A stretch of 38,648 bases of DNA from Bacteroidales bacterium (GCA_017508895.1 JAFWRA010000121.1:1-38648); one strand, 5' to 3'; shown: positions 1 through 8,398, counted from the first letter of the stretch. The notes: generated by a model not told the origin, from the sequence alone. Numbers and translations: made by a program.

Positions 1-809
1 ACTATTTCTCCTTGCTCGACCCAGCCAAGAGTGCGGCTGAGAACATCGATATGATGTTCTTCTCCACCAATGCGGAATTCAGGAACGAGTTTCGACGCTT
101 GTACACCTCTTTGTTCAAAACCCCTGAACGATACATGGACATCATCCGTCTGCTTTCGAAAAGCAAGGAAGGGTTGACAAGGGGACAGATTGCCACTGCC
201 CTCAAAATGTCTTCGTGCGAGGAATTGACCAAGATGCTCAAGGATTTGGTTTATTGCGACCTCATCATCCACCATAGTGACGGAGGCAAAAAGAACTCCG
301 GCATCTACAGATTGATTGATTTCTTCACCATCTTCTACCAGACTTTCTGCGCCTCCGAAACCATCACCGACCGTGCTTATTGGAGGCACACCCTCAACAC
401 ACCAGGCCAAAACAACTGGTACGGACTGGCGTTTGAACGCCTATGTATGTATCATGTTTGGGAAATCATACAATCCCTGCGCTTGGACACCATCCTCACC
501 TCATATTATTCTTGGCGTAGCCGCAAGTCCACCCCAGGGGCACAGATTGACATGATAATAGACCGCGCCGATGGTGTTGTTGATATTTGCGAGATGAAAT
601 ACTCCCGCTATGAATACAGCCAGGATGCTGAAGAGAGCCTAAAGCTAGGAAACCGAATCAAGACCTTCCAGACTGAAACCAAGACTTCAAAAGCCATTCG
701 GACTGTCCTCATAACCACCAAGGGATTGGCTCAAGGTGAACATAGTGATGATTTTGCTAAAGTGCTAACAATAAACAACTTATTTATTGAGAACACCGAG
801 GAAGGTTAA
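1..809 (+). CDS. AAA-family ATPase, C-terminal half with PD-(D/E)XK-like domain (5' end outside window)
   Basis: The frame is open from base 3, so the N-terminal AAA domain lies outside the window. About the first 100 residues look like the winged-helix part of the archaeal-type ATPase family (a helix-rich stretch with KSKEGLTRGQIATAL). Then comes a YRLIDFFTIFYQTF segment and a W-G-x-x-FE segment. The last 100 residues carry a nuclease-like core: GAQIDMIID, about 15 residues, then CEMKYS, matching the D...E-x-K of PD-(D/E)XK folds. The same order is seen in the remnant at 35849-36397. No function is established for this family. The gene is convergent with the minus-strand gene at 861. A palindrome (810-850) begins at the stop codon. 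Confidence 0.8.
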   Translation, partial: YFSLLDPAKSAAENIDMMFFSTNAEFRNEFRRLYTSLFKTPERYMDIIRLLSKSKEGLTRGQIATALKMSSCEELTKMLKDLVYCDLIIHHSDGGKKNSGIYRLIDFFTIFYQTFCASETITDRAYWRHTLNTPGQNNWYGLAFERLCMYHVWEIIQSLRLDTILTSYYSWRSRKSTPGAQIDMIIDRADGVVDICEMKYSRYEYSQDAEESLKLGNRIKTFQTETKTSKAIRTVLITTKGLAQGEHSDDFAKVLTINNLFIENTEEG

Positions 810-850
810 GCCAAACTTGCCAAAAAATTCAAAGTTTGGCGGTAAATATC
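810..850 (+). repeat. A-loop palindrome with TATC tag, copy beside first ATPase
   Basis: Arms GCCAAACTT (810-818) and AAGTTTGGC (832-840) pair perfectly around a 13-nt loop with a run of six A. Exactly 6 nt after the right arm is TATC (847-850). It lies between two convergent genes but has no T-tract, so it is a poor intrinsic terminator. It has the same architecture as the three repeats at 35802-36513, with different arm sequence. Confidence 0.6.
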
Positions 851-860
851 TCTTTTGGAA

Positions 861-2153
861 TTACTTCTTAAGCTCACAAACGCCAGGATAAAACTCCGTC
901 ATTTTCCTCCTGAACTCCGAATCCGCCGAGTTGGCATAGCTGCTGTCGCGGTCTTTCACCCACTCGGGACCGTGGAAGAAAAGCCGCATCTTCTTGTAGT
1001 CACCACGGTCGGAGAAGCTCTTGATGATGTAAATCAGTTCGTAAGGCTTGTTGTTCTTGCCGCGCCATTCTATCACGGGCAACTCCTCCCCTTTTGGGCG
1101 ACATCTTCCCGTCAGGCGGTAGGCGAACAAGGCTTTCACTTCGTTGTCGTCGGCGATATAACCCTTTTCGGCAAGCCAATCGATGAAAGCAATCAAAGTC
1201 TCAACACCTTTCTTCTTTAAGATATCGTCCATGTAGAAAAACTCTTTTGGGGTGTTGGATTTGTATTGCCAATCGAAGAAGTCATCGGGGAGCATGAAAG
1301 GCTCAGAAGGCTTCGGCTTGGGGTTTTGGTATTCTTCCCTTATCCTGTCAATCAAATCTTTGGCTATGGGATGGTCGAGAATCGGATCAATCAGGTTACT
1401 TTCCTTCAACAAGAAATCATCGTACCAGTCCCAATAGTAACGAAGGTACACGCCTAGATTGATTTCGATGAAATGGCGGTAGTCGGAACAATACTGATAG
1501 AGCGTCTCGTCGCTGTCGTCGGAACTAATTCGCTCGGAGGATGGCTGCCATCGCTCCACGGCTTCAAGTACCACGTCGCTGTCTTCCGCATCGTTGTTTT
1601 TCAAGCGGCCAGCCATGTAGTCGAGAAGATAGGGCAAGTCCTCGTCCTCCATGTTCTCGCCTCTGAAAGAATCGTCCAAGCAACTGGCGCACAATTTGGC
1701 CAAGGCCGTGGTGTCGCATCGGCTCTGTTCCAATAACGATGTAAAGCCCTCCATGTCGTTTTGCTCAATCCTGTCAAACAAATCCTTTTTTTCGCTTGAT
1801 CCGATTTGCAATACCGAAAGGAAATCCATGACGGTTGTTTTGAGCAGGGTCTTTAGCGTTTTGAAAATCTCACTGGGCAACATGAAAGGCATGTCGGCAT
1901 CATCGTCGTTGAGAATATCAACCTTCTCGTCCAGCAGAAAGCGGTTGTTGTGAACGAACACGATGGCATTACAAAACGGGGCGAACACTTCCTTCCATAA
2001 TTGAAGAGGTTCTTTCAGATCATTATCAGCCTCCTCATCCCGAAGGATCTCGTCCACATCTTCGGCTATTTTCTTCGAGATAGGGTTTTCAATGACCCGC
2101 TTTAAGCCGTCATAATAGAGTTTCCGTTTGACTATTTCATCATCGCAATTCAT
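861..2153 (-). CDS. Hypothetical acidic cytoplasmic protein
   Basis: A 430-residue protein that I do not recognise. It has no signal peptide or obvious membrane segment. It is rich in Asp, Glu and Trp, with a Trp/Tyr-rich centre (YLRYYWDWYDDF) and a motif PFMLP occurring twice (PFMLPSEIF and PFMLPDDFFDW), which hints at an internal duplication. A possible start 102 bases further upstream gives an unlikely Cys-rich leader. I chose the ATG at 2153 because a -7 promoter box lies immediately upstream of it. The gene converges on the ATPase ending at 809. Confidence 0.7.
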   Translation of the reverse strand: MNCDDEIVKRKLYYDGLKRVIENPISKKIAEDVDEILRDEEADNDLKEPLQLWKEVFAPFCNAIVFVHNNRFLLDEKVDILNDDDADMPFMLPSEIFKTLKTLLKTTVMDFLSVLQIGSSEKKDLFDRIEQNDMEGFTSLLEQSRCDTTALAKLCASCLDDSFRGENMEDEDLPYLLDYMAGRLKNNDAEDSDVVLEAVERWQPSSERISSDDSDETLYQYCSDYRHFIEINLGVYLRYYWDWYDDFLLKESNLIDPILDHPIAKDLIDRIREEYQNPKPKPSEPFMLPDDFFDWQYKSNTPKEFFYMDDILKKKGVETLIAFIDWLAEKGYIADDNEVKALFAYRLTGRCRPKGEELPVIEWRGKNNKPYELIYIIKSFSDRGDYKKMRLFFHGPEWVKDRDSSYANSADSEFRRKMTEFYPGVCELKK

Positions 2154-2158
2154 GGGCG

Positions 2159-2166
2159 CAAAAATA
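2159..2166 (-). promoter_or_regulatory. -7 box TATTTTTG for the gene at 861-2153
   Basis: TATTTTTG matches the Bacteroidota TAnnTTTG box. A TTG lies 22 nt further upstream as a possible -33 element. The box ends only 5 nt before the ATG, so the transcript would have almost no leader. Confidence 0.5.
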
Positions 2167-2354
2167 ATCAATCTGCCACAAAAATCACCAATTTCAGCCG
2201 GACAATTATAGTTACAACCATTTTTATCTCTATTTCTATTACCTATAAATCCCACATGTAATCTTTTTACCTCAATCTCTATTTTTATACTTTTTTATTT
2301 TTTCTTGTGAGTGAAATGGATAAAAACGAATCCTGGTTGGGCAACAAAACGAAC

Positions 2355-2394
2355 CCCTATCTTGTTGATTTTCAAGATAGGGATTTTCTTTTTC
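2355..2394. terminator. Perfect 10-bp hairpin, probable terminator
   Basis: CCCTATCTTG (2355-2364) pairs with CAAGATAGGG (2373-2382) around an 8-nt loop, with T-rich sequence after it on the plus strand. It lies downstream of the minus-strand lipoprotein gene ending at 2454. The 300-base gap 2154-2453 holds this hairpin and the promoter at 2159; I see no gene in it. Confidence 0.6.
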
Positions 2395-2453
2395 TCAGGT
2401 CTTCACTCTACGGCATCATCCGTTTGCCAACCGAAGGTGCTCCATTCCCGTCG

Positions 2454-3557
2454 CTATTGTTTTCTCAGCTGAAACTCACTGCAATGGGCAATTGTCTTCG
2501 TGGAGCCGTTGGAGAAAACACGCTTGACGCAGGGCACTGAGTTATCCCATTTCGAAGCTTTTTCGGATGAAAGGGGCTCAAAGCCCACATAGACCAAGGA
2601 GCCGTCGTCCAACCATTCGGCATGGTATTCAGAGCAATCCGTGTCTTCCAAGGGCATCTGTACCGCTCCGTCAACACTTGAAACACACAACATGCCATGT
2701 GGATAGTCGCCCCACTCAAGAATGGCCATATAGAGCACCATCATATTGTCGGGCGACGATGAAACGTATTCGAACTCGCGTTCCGTGGCATAGTCGTGGT
2801 CGGAGACGTATTTGTCGAAGTCAATCTTATCCGTCAGACAGATGTGTTCGATGCCGTCCACAAGCCAATAGTTGCCTTCCTTCTCGTTGAGGAATTCCTT
2901 GAGCTCGTCACGCACAGGGTCAAATGTGTAATTCTCTTCCGTTTGTTCCTCTGCTTTAGCTTCTAGACGAGCCCTCTCCTCACGATCCCATTCTTCCCAG
3001 TTCCAATCGGTGATCTCACCCGTGTCAAGGTTATAGAGTTTCTGCTGGCTCAACGCGTACGAATCCCAACTGAACTCATGCCACAAGCCCAGCGCGTTGT
3101 GACCAGCGTAATACAAAAGCGGCGACACCGTTCCGTAGGTCTCAGTCACGCATTTCTCATAGTCCAATCCCCAGTCAGCCAACTTGACAGGTCGAAGCGA
3201 TGGGGCATCCAATTGCATGGATTTCAGCACCATCTTCCCTTTTTCGGGAACGCAGTAATACAGCATGTTGTCCACGAAGGCACAGTTTACCACGCTGTCG
3301 GACTCAACATCGCAGGGTGTCAGGGTTGAGGTCTTTGTGTTGTAAAAAAACAACTTGCCCTTATCGAGCATCACCATGTCGCAATCCGACAAGGCACCGA
3401 TATTTTGTTCAGCCAACAAAGGGGTTGCATCATCGGCCTTCTCAACCTTGTTGACGGTATCCTTTACGATGGCAACAGGATTCTGCTTTGTATTTTGATG
3501 ACAGCCAACGACAACCATAGCCATCATGATGAGCAGGATATAAACACTTCTCTTCAT
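2454..3557 (-). CDS. Lipoprotein of unknown function
   Basis: A 367-residue protein starting MKRSVYILLIMMAMVVVGC, a signal peptide ending in a lipobox with Cys19. After a short linker there are repeated aromatic/Asp patterns (KLFFYNTKTSTLTPCD, WLVDGIEHICL, MLCVSSVDG, WLDDGSLVYVG) that read like WD/beta-propeller blades. That is my inference, and I do not recognise a family. The longer ORF start 42 bases upstream would put residues before the signal peptide, so the ATG at 3557 is preferred. Its stop-side neighbour is a hairpin at 2355. The upstream neighbour, udk, is on the same strand 38 bases away. Confidence 0.75.
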   Translation of the reverse strand: MKRSVYILLIMMAMVVVGCHQNTKQNPVAIVKDTVNKVEKADDATPLLAEQNIGALSDCDMVMLDKGKLFFYNTKTSTLTPCDVESDSVVNCAFVDNMLYYCVPEKGKMVLKSMQLDAPSLRPVKLADWGLDYEKCVTETYGTVSPLLYYAGHNALGLWHEFSWDSYALSQQKLYNLDTGEITDWNWEEWDREERARLEAKAEEQTEENYTFDPVRDELKEFLNEKEGNYWLVDGIEHICLTDKIDFDKYVSDHDYATEREFEYVSSSPDNMMVLYMAILEWGDYPHGMLCVSSVDGAVQMPLEDTDCSEYHAEWLDDGSLVYVGFEPLSSEKASKWDNSVPCVKRVFSNGSTKTIAHCSEFQLRKQ

Positions 3558-3595
3558 AACCAAAAACCAATAAACACGACTATGCTGACGATGCC

Positions 3596-4204
3596 TCACT
3601 TGCCCAAGTGCATCCTGATCCTCGAAGCCAGTATGTCGACCACCACGGGGCTTGAGCCGCGTGGCAGGATGATGTCGGCGCTGCGTTTGGTGGGTTCAAT
3701 GAACTGCTGGTGCATGGGTTTGACGAAGGTCTGGTAATGACGCAGCACGTCCTCCCAGGTGCGGCCACGTTCAGCGATGTCGCGGCGGATGATACGCATC
3801 AGGCGCTCGTCGCTATCGGTATCCACAAACACCTTGATGTCCATGCGCTTGCGAAGTTCTTCCTGGGTCAGCACCATGATGCCTTCCACGATGATGACCT
3901 CGGTGGGATGCACATAGATGACCTCCTGTGAACGGGCACACGTGACGTAGGTGTAAATAGGCATGGGGATAGTTTCGCCTTTTTTCAGGCGGTCGAGATG
4001 ATCGATGAGCAGGTCCCACTCGATGGCATCGGGATGGTCGAAGTTGATCTGCTTCTTCTCCTCTGGCGTCTTGTCGCCGTTGTCGAAGTAATAAGCGTCT
4101 TGCGAAATGACTGATACTGAATTCTCTGGCAACTGTCTCACCAGTTCCTTAACGACGGTGGTTTTCCCTGAACCCGAACCGCCAGCGATTCCAATGACTA
4201 ACAT
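3596..4204 (-). CDS. udk: Uridine kinase
   Basis: A 202-residue P-loop kinase, normal length for Udk. It phosphorylates uridine and cytidine to UMP and CMP in pyrimidine salvage. The Walker A GGSGSGKTT is at residues 8-16. SQDAYYFD carries the substrate-binding Asp/Tyr pair, NFDHPDAIEWDLL is the family signature, and RRDIAERGRTWEDVL is the lid. The start at 4204 places the P-loop at its usual distance from the N-terminus; the open frame continues upstream but is not protein-like. The gene is transcribed divergently from the FMN-binding lipoprotein gene. A TATCTTTG box lies 21 nt upstream of the start. Confidence 0.95.
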   Translation of the reverse strand: MLVIGIAGGSGSGKTTVVKELVRQLPENSVSVISQDAYYFDNGDKTPEEKKQINFDHPDAIEWDLLIDHLDRLKKGETIPMPIYTYVTCARSQEVIYVHPTEVIIVEGIMVLTQEELRKRMDIKVFVDTDSDERLMRIIRRDIAERGRTWEDVLRHYQTFVKPMHQQFIEPTKRSADIILPRGSSPVVVDILASRIRMHLGK

Positions 4205-4225
4205 AATCTTAGAGTTTTGATGGCA

Positions 4226-4233
4226 CAAAGATA
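4226..4233 (-). promoter_or_regulatory. -7 box TATCTTTG for udk
   Basis: TATCTTTG on the minus strand fits TAnnTTTG and lies 21 nt before the udk ATG. No convincing -33 TTTG is visible. Confidence 0.5.
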
Positions 4234-4246
4234 GGGGTTTTGTTGC

Positions 4247-4276
4247 ATTGTTGGTTGTCGAATTGTTGAATTGTTG
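4247..4276. repeat. Short heptad repeat, ATTGTTG units
   Basis: Three ATTGTTG heptads with imperfect spacing lie between the divergent udk and FMN-binding genes. The array overlaps the -33 element of the plus-strand promoter. A related array is at 8682-8720. Confidence 0.55.
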
Positions 4277-4296
4277 TGAGGTTTTGCTTATTTTTG
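4266..4296 (+). promoter_or_regulatory. Promoter for the FMN-binding lipoprotein gene
   Basis: A TTG at 4266-4268 is followed after exactly 20 nt by TATTTTTG at 4289-4296. This is the standard Bacteroidota -33/-7 arrangement. The ATG is 26 nt downstream. Confidence 0.7.
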
Positions 4297-4321
4297 CACA
4301 AATTTTCAAAAACGAATCAAA

Positions 4322-4813
4322 ATGAATGTCATTAAGAAAACCTTGGGCGCACTGATGGCGGCTGGCGTAGTGGCCTTTTGCAGCTGCGGTCCCAAATTCC
4401 CCGAACTCCCTGTCGCAGAAGTCCAACCCTATTTCGGCGATGCCGCCAAGACCAAAGCCATCGATACGGCTTATTATGAAGTGAAAGACGCCAAAGGCAA
4501 CAAATTGGGCACTGTGCTTTTCTCCTCTCCCTATTCCGATAACATAAAAGGCTTCAACGGCCCTACACCTTTATTAATAGCTTTGGATGCCGAAGGTCGC
4601 ATCAAGACCGTTGCCTTGTTGGAGAACGAGGAGACACCTCGCTTTGCGCAACGTGTAGTGGAAGGTGGCCTTTATGAGGCATGGAACGGACTCACCGTCG
4701 ACGAAGCTTTGAACAAGGACGTGGATGCCGTCAGCGGTGCCACCTACACCTCCAATGGCGTGAAGAAGAGCCTTGAAGCCCGTTTGAAAGCCTATCAAAG
4801 ACAGACAAAGTAA
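4322..4813 (+). CDS. FMN-binding domain lipoprotein (predicted flavinylated)
   Basis: A 163-residue exported lipoprotein. The signal peptide ends near FCSC, with Cys22 the likely lipid site. Residues 58-160 form an FMN-binding domain of the RnfG/NqrC type: GFNGPTPLLIALD, then ENEETPRF, then DAVSGATYTS. The SGATYT motif (Thr143) is where ApbE-type transferases attach FMN by a phosphoester bond in this family. It is therefore probably a periplasm-facing flavin electron carrier. No Rnf or Nqr subunits or apbE lie nearby, so its partner is unknown. It is transcribed divergently from udk with its own good promoter, and a beta-barrel gene follows 63 bases downstream. Confidence 0.85.
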   Translation: MNVIKKTLGALMAAGVVAFCSCGPKFPELPVAEVQPYFGDAAKTKAIDTAYYEVKDAKGNKLGTVLFSSPYSDNIKGFNGPTPLLIALDAEGRIKTVALLENEETPRFAQRVVEGGLYEAWNGLTVDEALNKDVDAVSGATYTSNGVKKSLEARLKAYQRQTK

Positions 4814-4876
4814 CCGCGTTTTCTTGGTATGGTTTTTGTAAATTCATAAGACATTATCCATAAAAATGAATGCCTT

Positions 4877-5548
4877 ATGAAAAAGACCTTATTATCCCTG
4901 TGCCTCCTGCTGGCCTTGACTATCGCCGCTGTGGCACAGCCTCGTCCACCGAGGCCGCGTTATCGTCATGTGCCAAGACGAACCGTCGTCAGGCAACGTG
5001 CGCCAAAGCATCCCGAACATTGCTATAGCCCGGTGGGGACATTCCGTTTCCATGTCCTTGGCGATTTGGGCGTCAGCGACTTGGGGGCCATCTTCGTGCA
5101 CGAAATCCCTTATCATTTCAGCGTTGGCGGCATGGCTGAATACCAAGTAGGCCGCATCACCAACTTGGGCATCGGCGCCGAGTATTATTCCAGCTACGGC
5201 GAGCATTGCCGCCTGTTCAGAAACATGCAGGAGACTTACATTCACACCTTGCCCATCTACGCCAACCTGAAGTTCAGCTTGCCCTACACGTCCGTCAGTC
5301 CCTTTATCGAAGGCCGGATCGGGTTTTCCGCACCTTTGGGCGAAGTCACCTGCAACGACCCGGATGGCGTACGCCATTATATGGCAACGGGATTATACAC
5401 GGGAGGTGCCGTAGGCCTGAGGATTTACCGAGTCCACCTCAGCTTTGGCGTTTCGGCCATCGACATCGTCGACAGCGCCTTAGGCTTCAACGGGGGGCGC
5501 AAAGATGTAATCACGGATTATTACGTCAGACTGTCGTTCGCGTTCTGA
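4877..5548 (+). CDS. Outer-membrane beta-barrel protein
   Basis: A 223-residue protein with a cleavable signal peptide ending AAVAQ (about residue 21), then a Pro/Arg-rich linker (PRPPRPRYRHVPRR) and alternating hydrophobic strands. The protein ends in Phe (RLSFAF), the usual outer-membrane barrel terminus recognised by BAM. The size suggests an 8- to 10-stranded barrel. The exact family is not recognised. It probably follows the lipoprotein gene in one transcript and is closed by the terminator at 5563. Confidence 0.75.
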   Translation: MKKTLLSLCLLLALTIAAVAQPRPPRPRYRHVPRRTVVRQRAPKHPEHCYSPVGTFRFHVLGDLGVSDLGAIFVHEIPYHFSVGGMAEYQVGRITNLGIGAEYYSSYGEHCRLFRNMQETYIHTLPIYANLKFSLPYTSVSPFIEGRIGFSAPLGEVTCNDPDGVRHYMATGLYTGGAVGLRIYRVHLSFGVSAIDIVDSALGFNGGRKDVITDYYVRLSFAF

Positions 5549-5562
5549 ACCATCGAACAGAA

Positions 5563-5625
5563 AACTGCCTTGCCTATTAGACCCCCGAGGGGATGACATA
5601 ATAGGCAAGGCAGTTGGTTTTTATT
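5563..5625. terminator. Strong bidirectional terminator between convergent genes
   Basis: A perfect 17-bp stem has arms at 5563-5579 and 5599-5615, with a small CCCC/GGGG hairpin inside its loop. It is followed by GGTTTTTATT on the plus strand and a TTTTC tract on the minus strand. It serves the barrel gene and rsmI, whose stop it touches. Confidence 0.85.
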
Positions 5626-6322
5626 CCTCGGAATCGTCATCAGGGGCATACGCCGAAGCACCCTCCATCACGATAACGATTTCGCCTTTGATCTCTTTCT
5701 TTGAAAAATGCTCAATCAATTCGGCCAAGGTGCCACGGGCGTTCTCTTCGTGGATCTTGGTCAGCTCGCGCGAGACGCAAGCCTTTCTCTCAGGGCCACA
5801 GACCTCGGCCAACTGCTGCAAAGTCTTCAGCAGGCGGAATGGCGATTCATAGAGGATGGTAGTATAGGGATAGCCTGCCACCGCCTGCAACTTGGTCTGA
5901 CGGCCTTTCTTGTGTGGCAGGAAGCCTTCAAAGATGAACTTTTCAGCAGGCAAGCCCGAGTTGACCAATGCGGGGACAAAGGCCGTAGGTCCAGGCAGAC
6001 ACTCCACCTCGATGTTTCGTTTCACGCACTCGCGGACCAAAAGGAAGCCCGGGTCGGAGATGGCTGGGGTACCAGCATCGGTCACCAAGGCGAGGGACTC
6101 CCCTGCCTCGATGCGGTCGGCGATGCGTTCCACCACCTGATGCTCATTGCGGATATGGAACGGCATCATGGGCTTGCTGATTTCAAGATGCCTCAGCAGG
6201 TTGCCTGAGGTGCGGGTGTCTTCGGCAAGGATGGCGTCAACTTCCTTCAGGATACGGATAGCCCGCAAGGTGATGTCCTCCAGATTGCCGATGGGCGTGG
6301 GCACAAGATAGAGTTTCGACAT
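5621..6322 (-). CDS. rsmI: 16S rRNA (cytidine-1402-2'-O)-methyltransferase
   Basis: A 233-residue protein of the tetrapyrrole-methylase fold, somewhat shorter than the E. coli enzyme, which is common in this phylum. It methylates the 2'-OH of C1402 in 16S rRNA using SAM. Motifs seen: LYLVPTPIGNLEDITLRA at the N-terminus, AEDTRTS, DAGTPAISDPG for SAM binding, and LPGPTAFVPALVNSGLP. The C-terminal arm is acidic. It starts 5 bases after the stop of the upstream coiled-coil gene, so the two are probably co-transcribed. Confidence 0.95.
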   Translation of the reverse strand: MSKLYLVPTPIGNLEDITLRAIRILKEVDAILAEDTRTSGNLLRHLEISKPMMPFHIRNEHQVVERIADRIEAGESLALVTDAGTPAISDPGFLLVRECVKRNIEVECLPGPTAFVPALVNSGLPAEKFIFEGFLPHKKGRQTKLQAVAGYPYTTILYESPFRLLKTLQQLAEVCGPERKACVSRELTKIHEENARGTLAELIEHFSKKEIKGEIVIVMEGASAYAPDDDSEE

Positions 6323-6327
6323 GGCTC

Positions 6328-7614
6328 TTATGATTCAAACTTACGAGAGACCAAATCCTTGAGTTTCTGATAGGCCTCGTTGCTGCTGTTCCACTGCAAC
6401 TCAATCTTCAACTCATTCAAGTATATCATGGCACCGTTCAAGGTCTTCAAGTCGTTGAGGTTTTCGATGGACTTGTTGTATTTTTCCATGCTTCCTCCAA
6501 ACAACTCATTGACGAACAAGAACTTGTCATTGATTCCTATGGCCGATTTCAGGTCACGGGCTGGAGCCTGCTGCAACTTGGCAGCCAATGAATGGTCTTC
6601 CCCCATCATCTTTTCGCCAAGAGTCTCGCCTGTCGCCATCTCAAATTCGGTGTCGTCACGCTTGAAGACGTCTTCATACTCTGAAGGTGCCGAATGCTCA
6701 ATCTCTTCCGGCTTCATGTCCCAAAGACCCGTCTCCGTCCCGTAAGCGCCGCTTTTATTCTCATGTTCCATCTTAGGCATCTCGAAAGGATTGTCCCTCA
6801 CCAGACTCTCACCATCCACCAGGTCGCGTTCGGGGATCTCCTCTTCAGGAATCTCCTCCACAAAATGAACGACCCGCTCTTCCACTGCCGCAGGACTCTC
6901 CTCAACCGCAACCACTTCTTCAACTTCCGGCTCTTCTTCTATTGTCGGCTCCTCTATTGTTGGTTCTTCTATTGTCAGCTCTTCTTCTACTGCCGGTTCT
7001 TCTATAGTCAGCTCTTCTTCTATTGTCGGCACAGCCATGTCGTCTGTGGTCTCTTCAGGTTTCTCCTCTTCCTGCGCGGGGACGTCCTCAAAACGGAAGA
7101 AAAGTCCTAACTCATCGCCCTCGGGGTTCTTTTCTGGTTCACGATTGAAATCGATTGCTTCACTCTCAACAAGTTGGGGAGTCGTAACCTCAATGGGCTC
7201 TTCTTCCAAAACGAGGGTTTCCTCCTCAGGTTCCTCTTGAGTGACCTCTTCGGGTACTGATGCAGGCGTTTCCTCCGCCACATTCTCCACATTCACAACG
7301 GGTTCCGCTGGTTCTTCTTGTGCTGGGGTTTCCACCTTTTCCTCGGCGTCCTCATTGCCTTGCATCATCGGAGCAAACAAGCTCGAAAAGGCTTCAGAAT
7401 CGATATCCATTTCCTCATCGTCGCCGTTTTCGCCCAAATTGACGGAACAAAGGAGGTCATAAACCGTGTGAGTGCGGTTCATCAGCACATCCAAATCAAG
7501 CAGCCCGAGAGGTTTTTCGTTCCTCAGAAGATAGTTGACCTGTTGATGTAACAGACTGATTTCATGCTTTATGGCAAGCAATTTTTCTTTTTGATTCTCA
7601 AAAATGTCGTTCAT
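6328..7614 (-). CDS. Acidic coiled-coil protein with conserved C-terminal domain, Bacteroidales-type hypothetical
   Basis: A 428-residue cytoplasmic protein. Residues 1-40 form a likely coiled coil (NQKEKLLAIKHEISLLHQQV). Residues 60-300 are low-complexity and Glu-rich, including near-repeats of EEELTIEEP. The last 80 residues are a helical domain containing LKSAIGINDKFLFVNELF and YNKSIENLNDLKTLNGAMIYL. From memory, similar C-termini occur in Bacteroidales hypothetical proteins near cell-envelope genes, but no function is assigned. I chose the ATG at 7614 because upstream residues look random. The Glu-rich repeats are coded by short near-identical DNA units that could vary by slippage. Confidence 0.75.
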   Translation of the reverse strand: MNDIFENQKEKLLAIKHEISLLHQQVNYLLRNEKPLGLLDLDVLMNRTHTVYDLLCSVNLGENGDDEEMDIDSEAFSSLFAPMMQGNEDAEEKVETPAQEEPAEPVVNVENVAEETPASVPEEVTQEEPEEETLVLEEEPIEVTTPQLVESEAIDFNREPEKNPEGDELGLFFRFEDVPAQEEEKPEETTDDMAVPTIEEELTIEEPAVEEELTIEEPTIEEPTIEEEPEVEEVVAVEESPAAVEERVVHFVEEIPEEEIPERDLVDGESLVRDNPFEMPKMEHENKSGAYGTETGLWDMKPEEIEHSAPSEYEDVFKRDDTEFEMATGETLGEKMMGEDHSLAAKLQQAPARDLKSAIGINDKFLFVNELFGGSMEKYNKSIENLNDLKTLNGAMIYLNELKIELQWNSSNEAYQKLKDLVSRKFES

Positions 7615-7628
7615 ATATGAATTATCTT

Positions 7629-7636
7629 TATTTTTG
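7629..7636 (+). promoter_or_regulatory. Possible -7 box TATTTTTG for tdk
   Basis: TATTTTTG fits TAnnTTTG, 106 nt upstream of the tdk ATG. No good -33 element is seen, so this is tentative. Confidence 0.3.
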
Positions 7637-7638
7637 TG

Positions 7639-7682
7639 CTTCGACAAGCTCAGCAACTGCTTTGAATAGTTCAGCAACCGCT
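7639..7682. repeat. Dispersed TTCGACAAGCTCAGC-type repeat
   Basis: CTTCGACAAGCTCAGC begins at 7639. TCAGCAAC[T/C]GCT occurs twice, 21 bp apart (7650 and 7671). The core matches, with one change, the inverse of GAGCCTGTCGAAG at 28123. CCGCTT...AAGCGG forms a further small inverted repeat just after it. It lies in the gap between two divergent genes. Confidence 0.5.
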
Positions 7683-7742
7683 GGAAGTTCCGCTTTGACG
7701 GAATTAAGCGGCTAAATTACGAATAATCCAATAACAAATGCC

Positions 7743-8336
7743 ATGTTTTTAGAAAAAGATTCTCACAACAAAACGCAAGGGTGGATTGAGGTCATTTGCG
7801 GCTCCATGTTTTCGGGCAAGACGGAAGAGTTGATACGTCGTTTGAAACGCGCCAAAATCGCCAAACTGAAGGTGGAGATTTTCAAGCCGGGTGTGGACAC
7901 GCGCTACAGCGAGGAAGATGTGGTGTCGCACAACTCTACCGCTCTGCATTCCATCCCGGTGGAAAGCGCCAGTGAGATTCTTTTCTATGCCAACGACGTG
8001 GATGTCATCGGCATCGATGAAGCGCAGTTCCTTGACAATGAACTGCCTAACGTATGCCAGCAATTGGCCAACCAAGGTGTGAGGGTGATTATCGCGGGTT
8101 TGGACATGGATTTCATGGGCAAACCCTTCGGTCCCATGCCCACCCTAATGGCCATCGCCGAAGATGTGACCAAGGTACACGCCATTTGTGTGCGCTGCGG
8201 TGGTCAGGCACAATTCTCACACCGCACCATTGCAGGCGATAAATTGGTGGTTCTCGGAGAAACCGAAAGCTACGAACCGCTTTGCAGGGCTTGCTACTTG
8301 AAAGCGCGTGAAGAACGTGAAATGAAAACGCTGTGA
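7743..8336 (+). CDS. tdk: Thymidine kinase (type II)
   Basis: A 197-residue type II TK of normal size, phosphorylating thymidine to dTMP in salvage. Walker A is GSMFSGKT at residues 20-27. DEAQFL contains the catalytic Glu (about residue 95). CVRCGG and CRACY supply the four zinc-binding cysteines of the lasso domain. The start ATG gives a short N-terminal extension before [14 protein letters not shown], as in relatives. It is transcribed divergently from the coiled-coil gene. Confidence 0.96.
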   Translation: MFLEKDSHNKTQGWIEVICGSMFSGKTEELIRRLKRAKIAKLKVEIFKPGVDTRYSEEDVVSHNSTALHSIPVESASEILFYANDVDVIGIDEAQFLDNELPNVCQQLANQGVRVIIAGLDMDFMGKPFGPMPTLMAIAEDVTKVHAICVRCGGQAQFSHRTIAGDKLVVLGETESYEPLCRACYLKAREEREMKTL

Positions 8337-8398
8337 TGTGAGCACCACATGCCTTTGTAACAAAACAAAAAACCAAGCTTTCCCCTTAAAGGGATCCA

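Noticed and set aside
810..840. Hairpin as an ordinary intrinsic terminator
   Set aside because: There is no T-tract on either strand and the A-run is in the loop; the match to the TATC-tagged repeats is a better explanation.
2307..2540. Plus-strand ORF of 77 codons
   Set aside because: It spans a terminator-like hairpin and the 3' end of the lipoprotein gene; no protein-like features.
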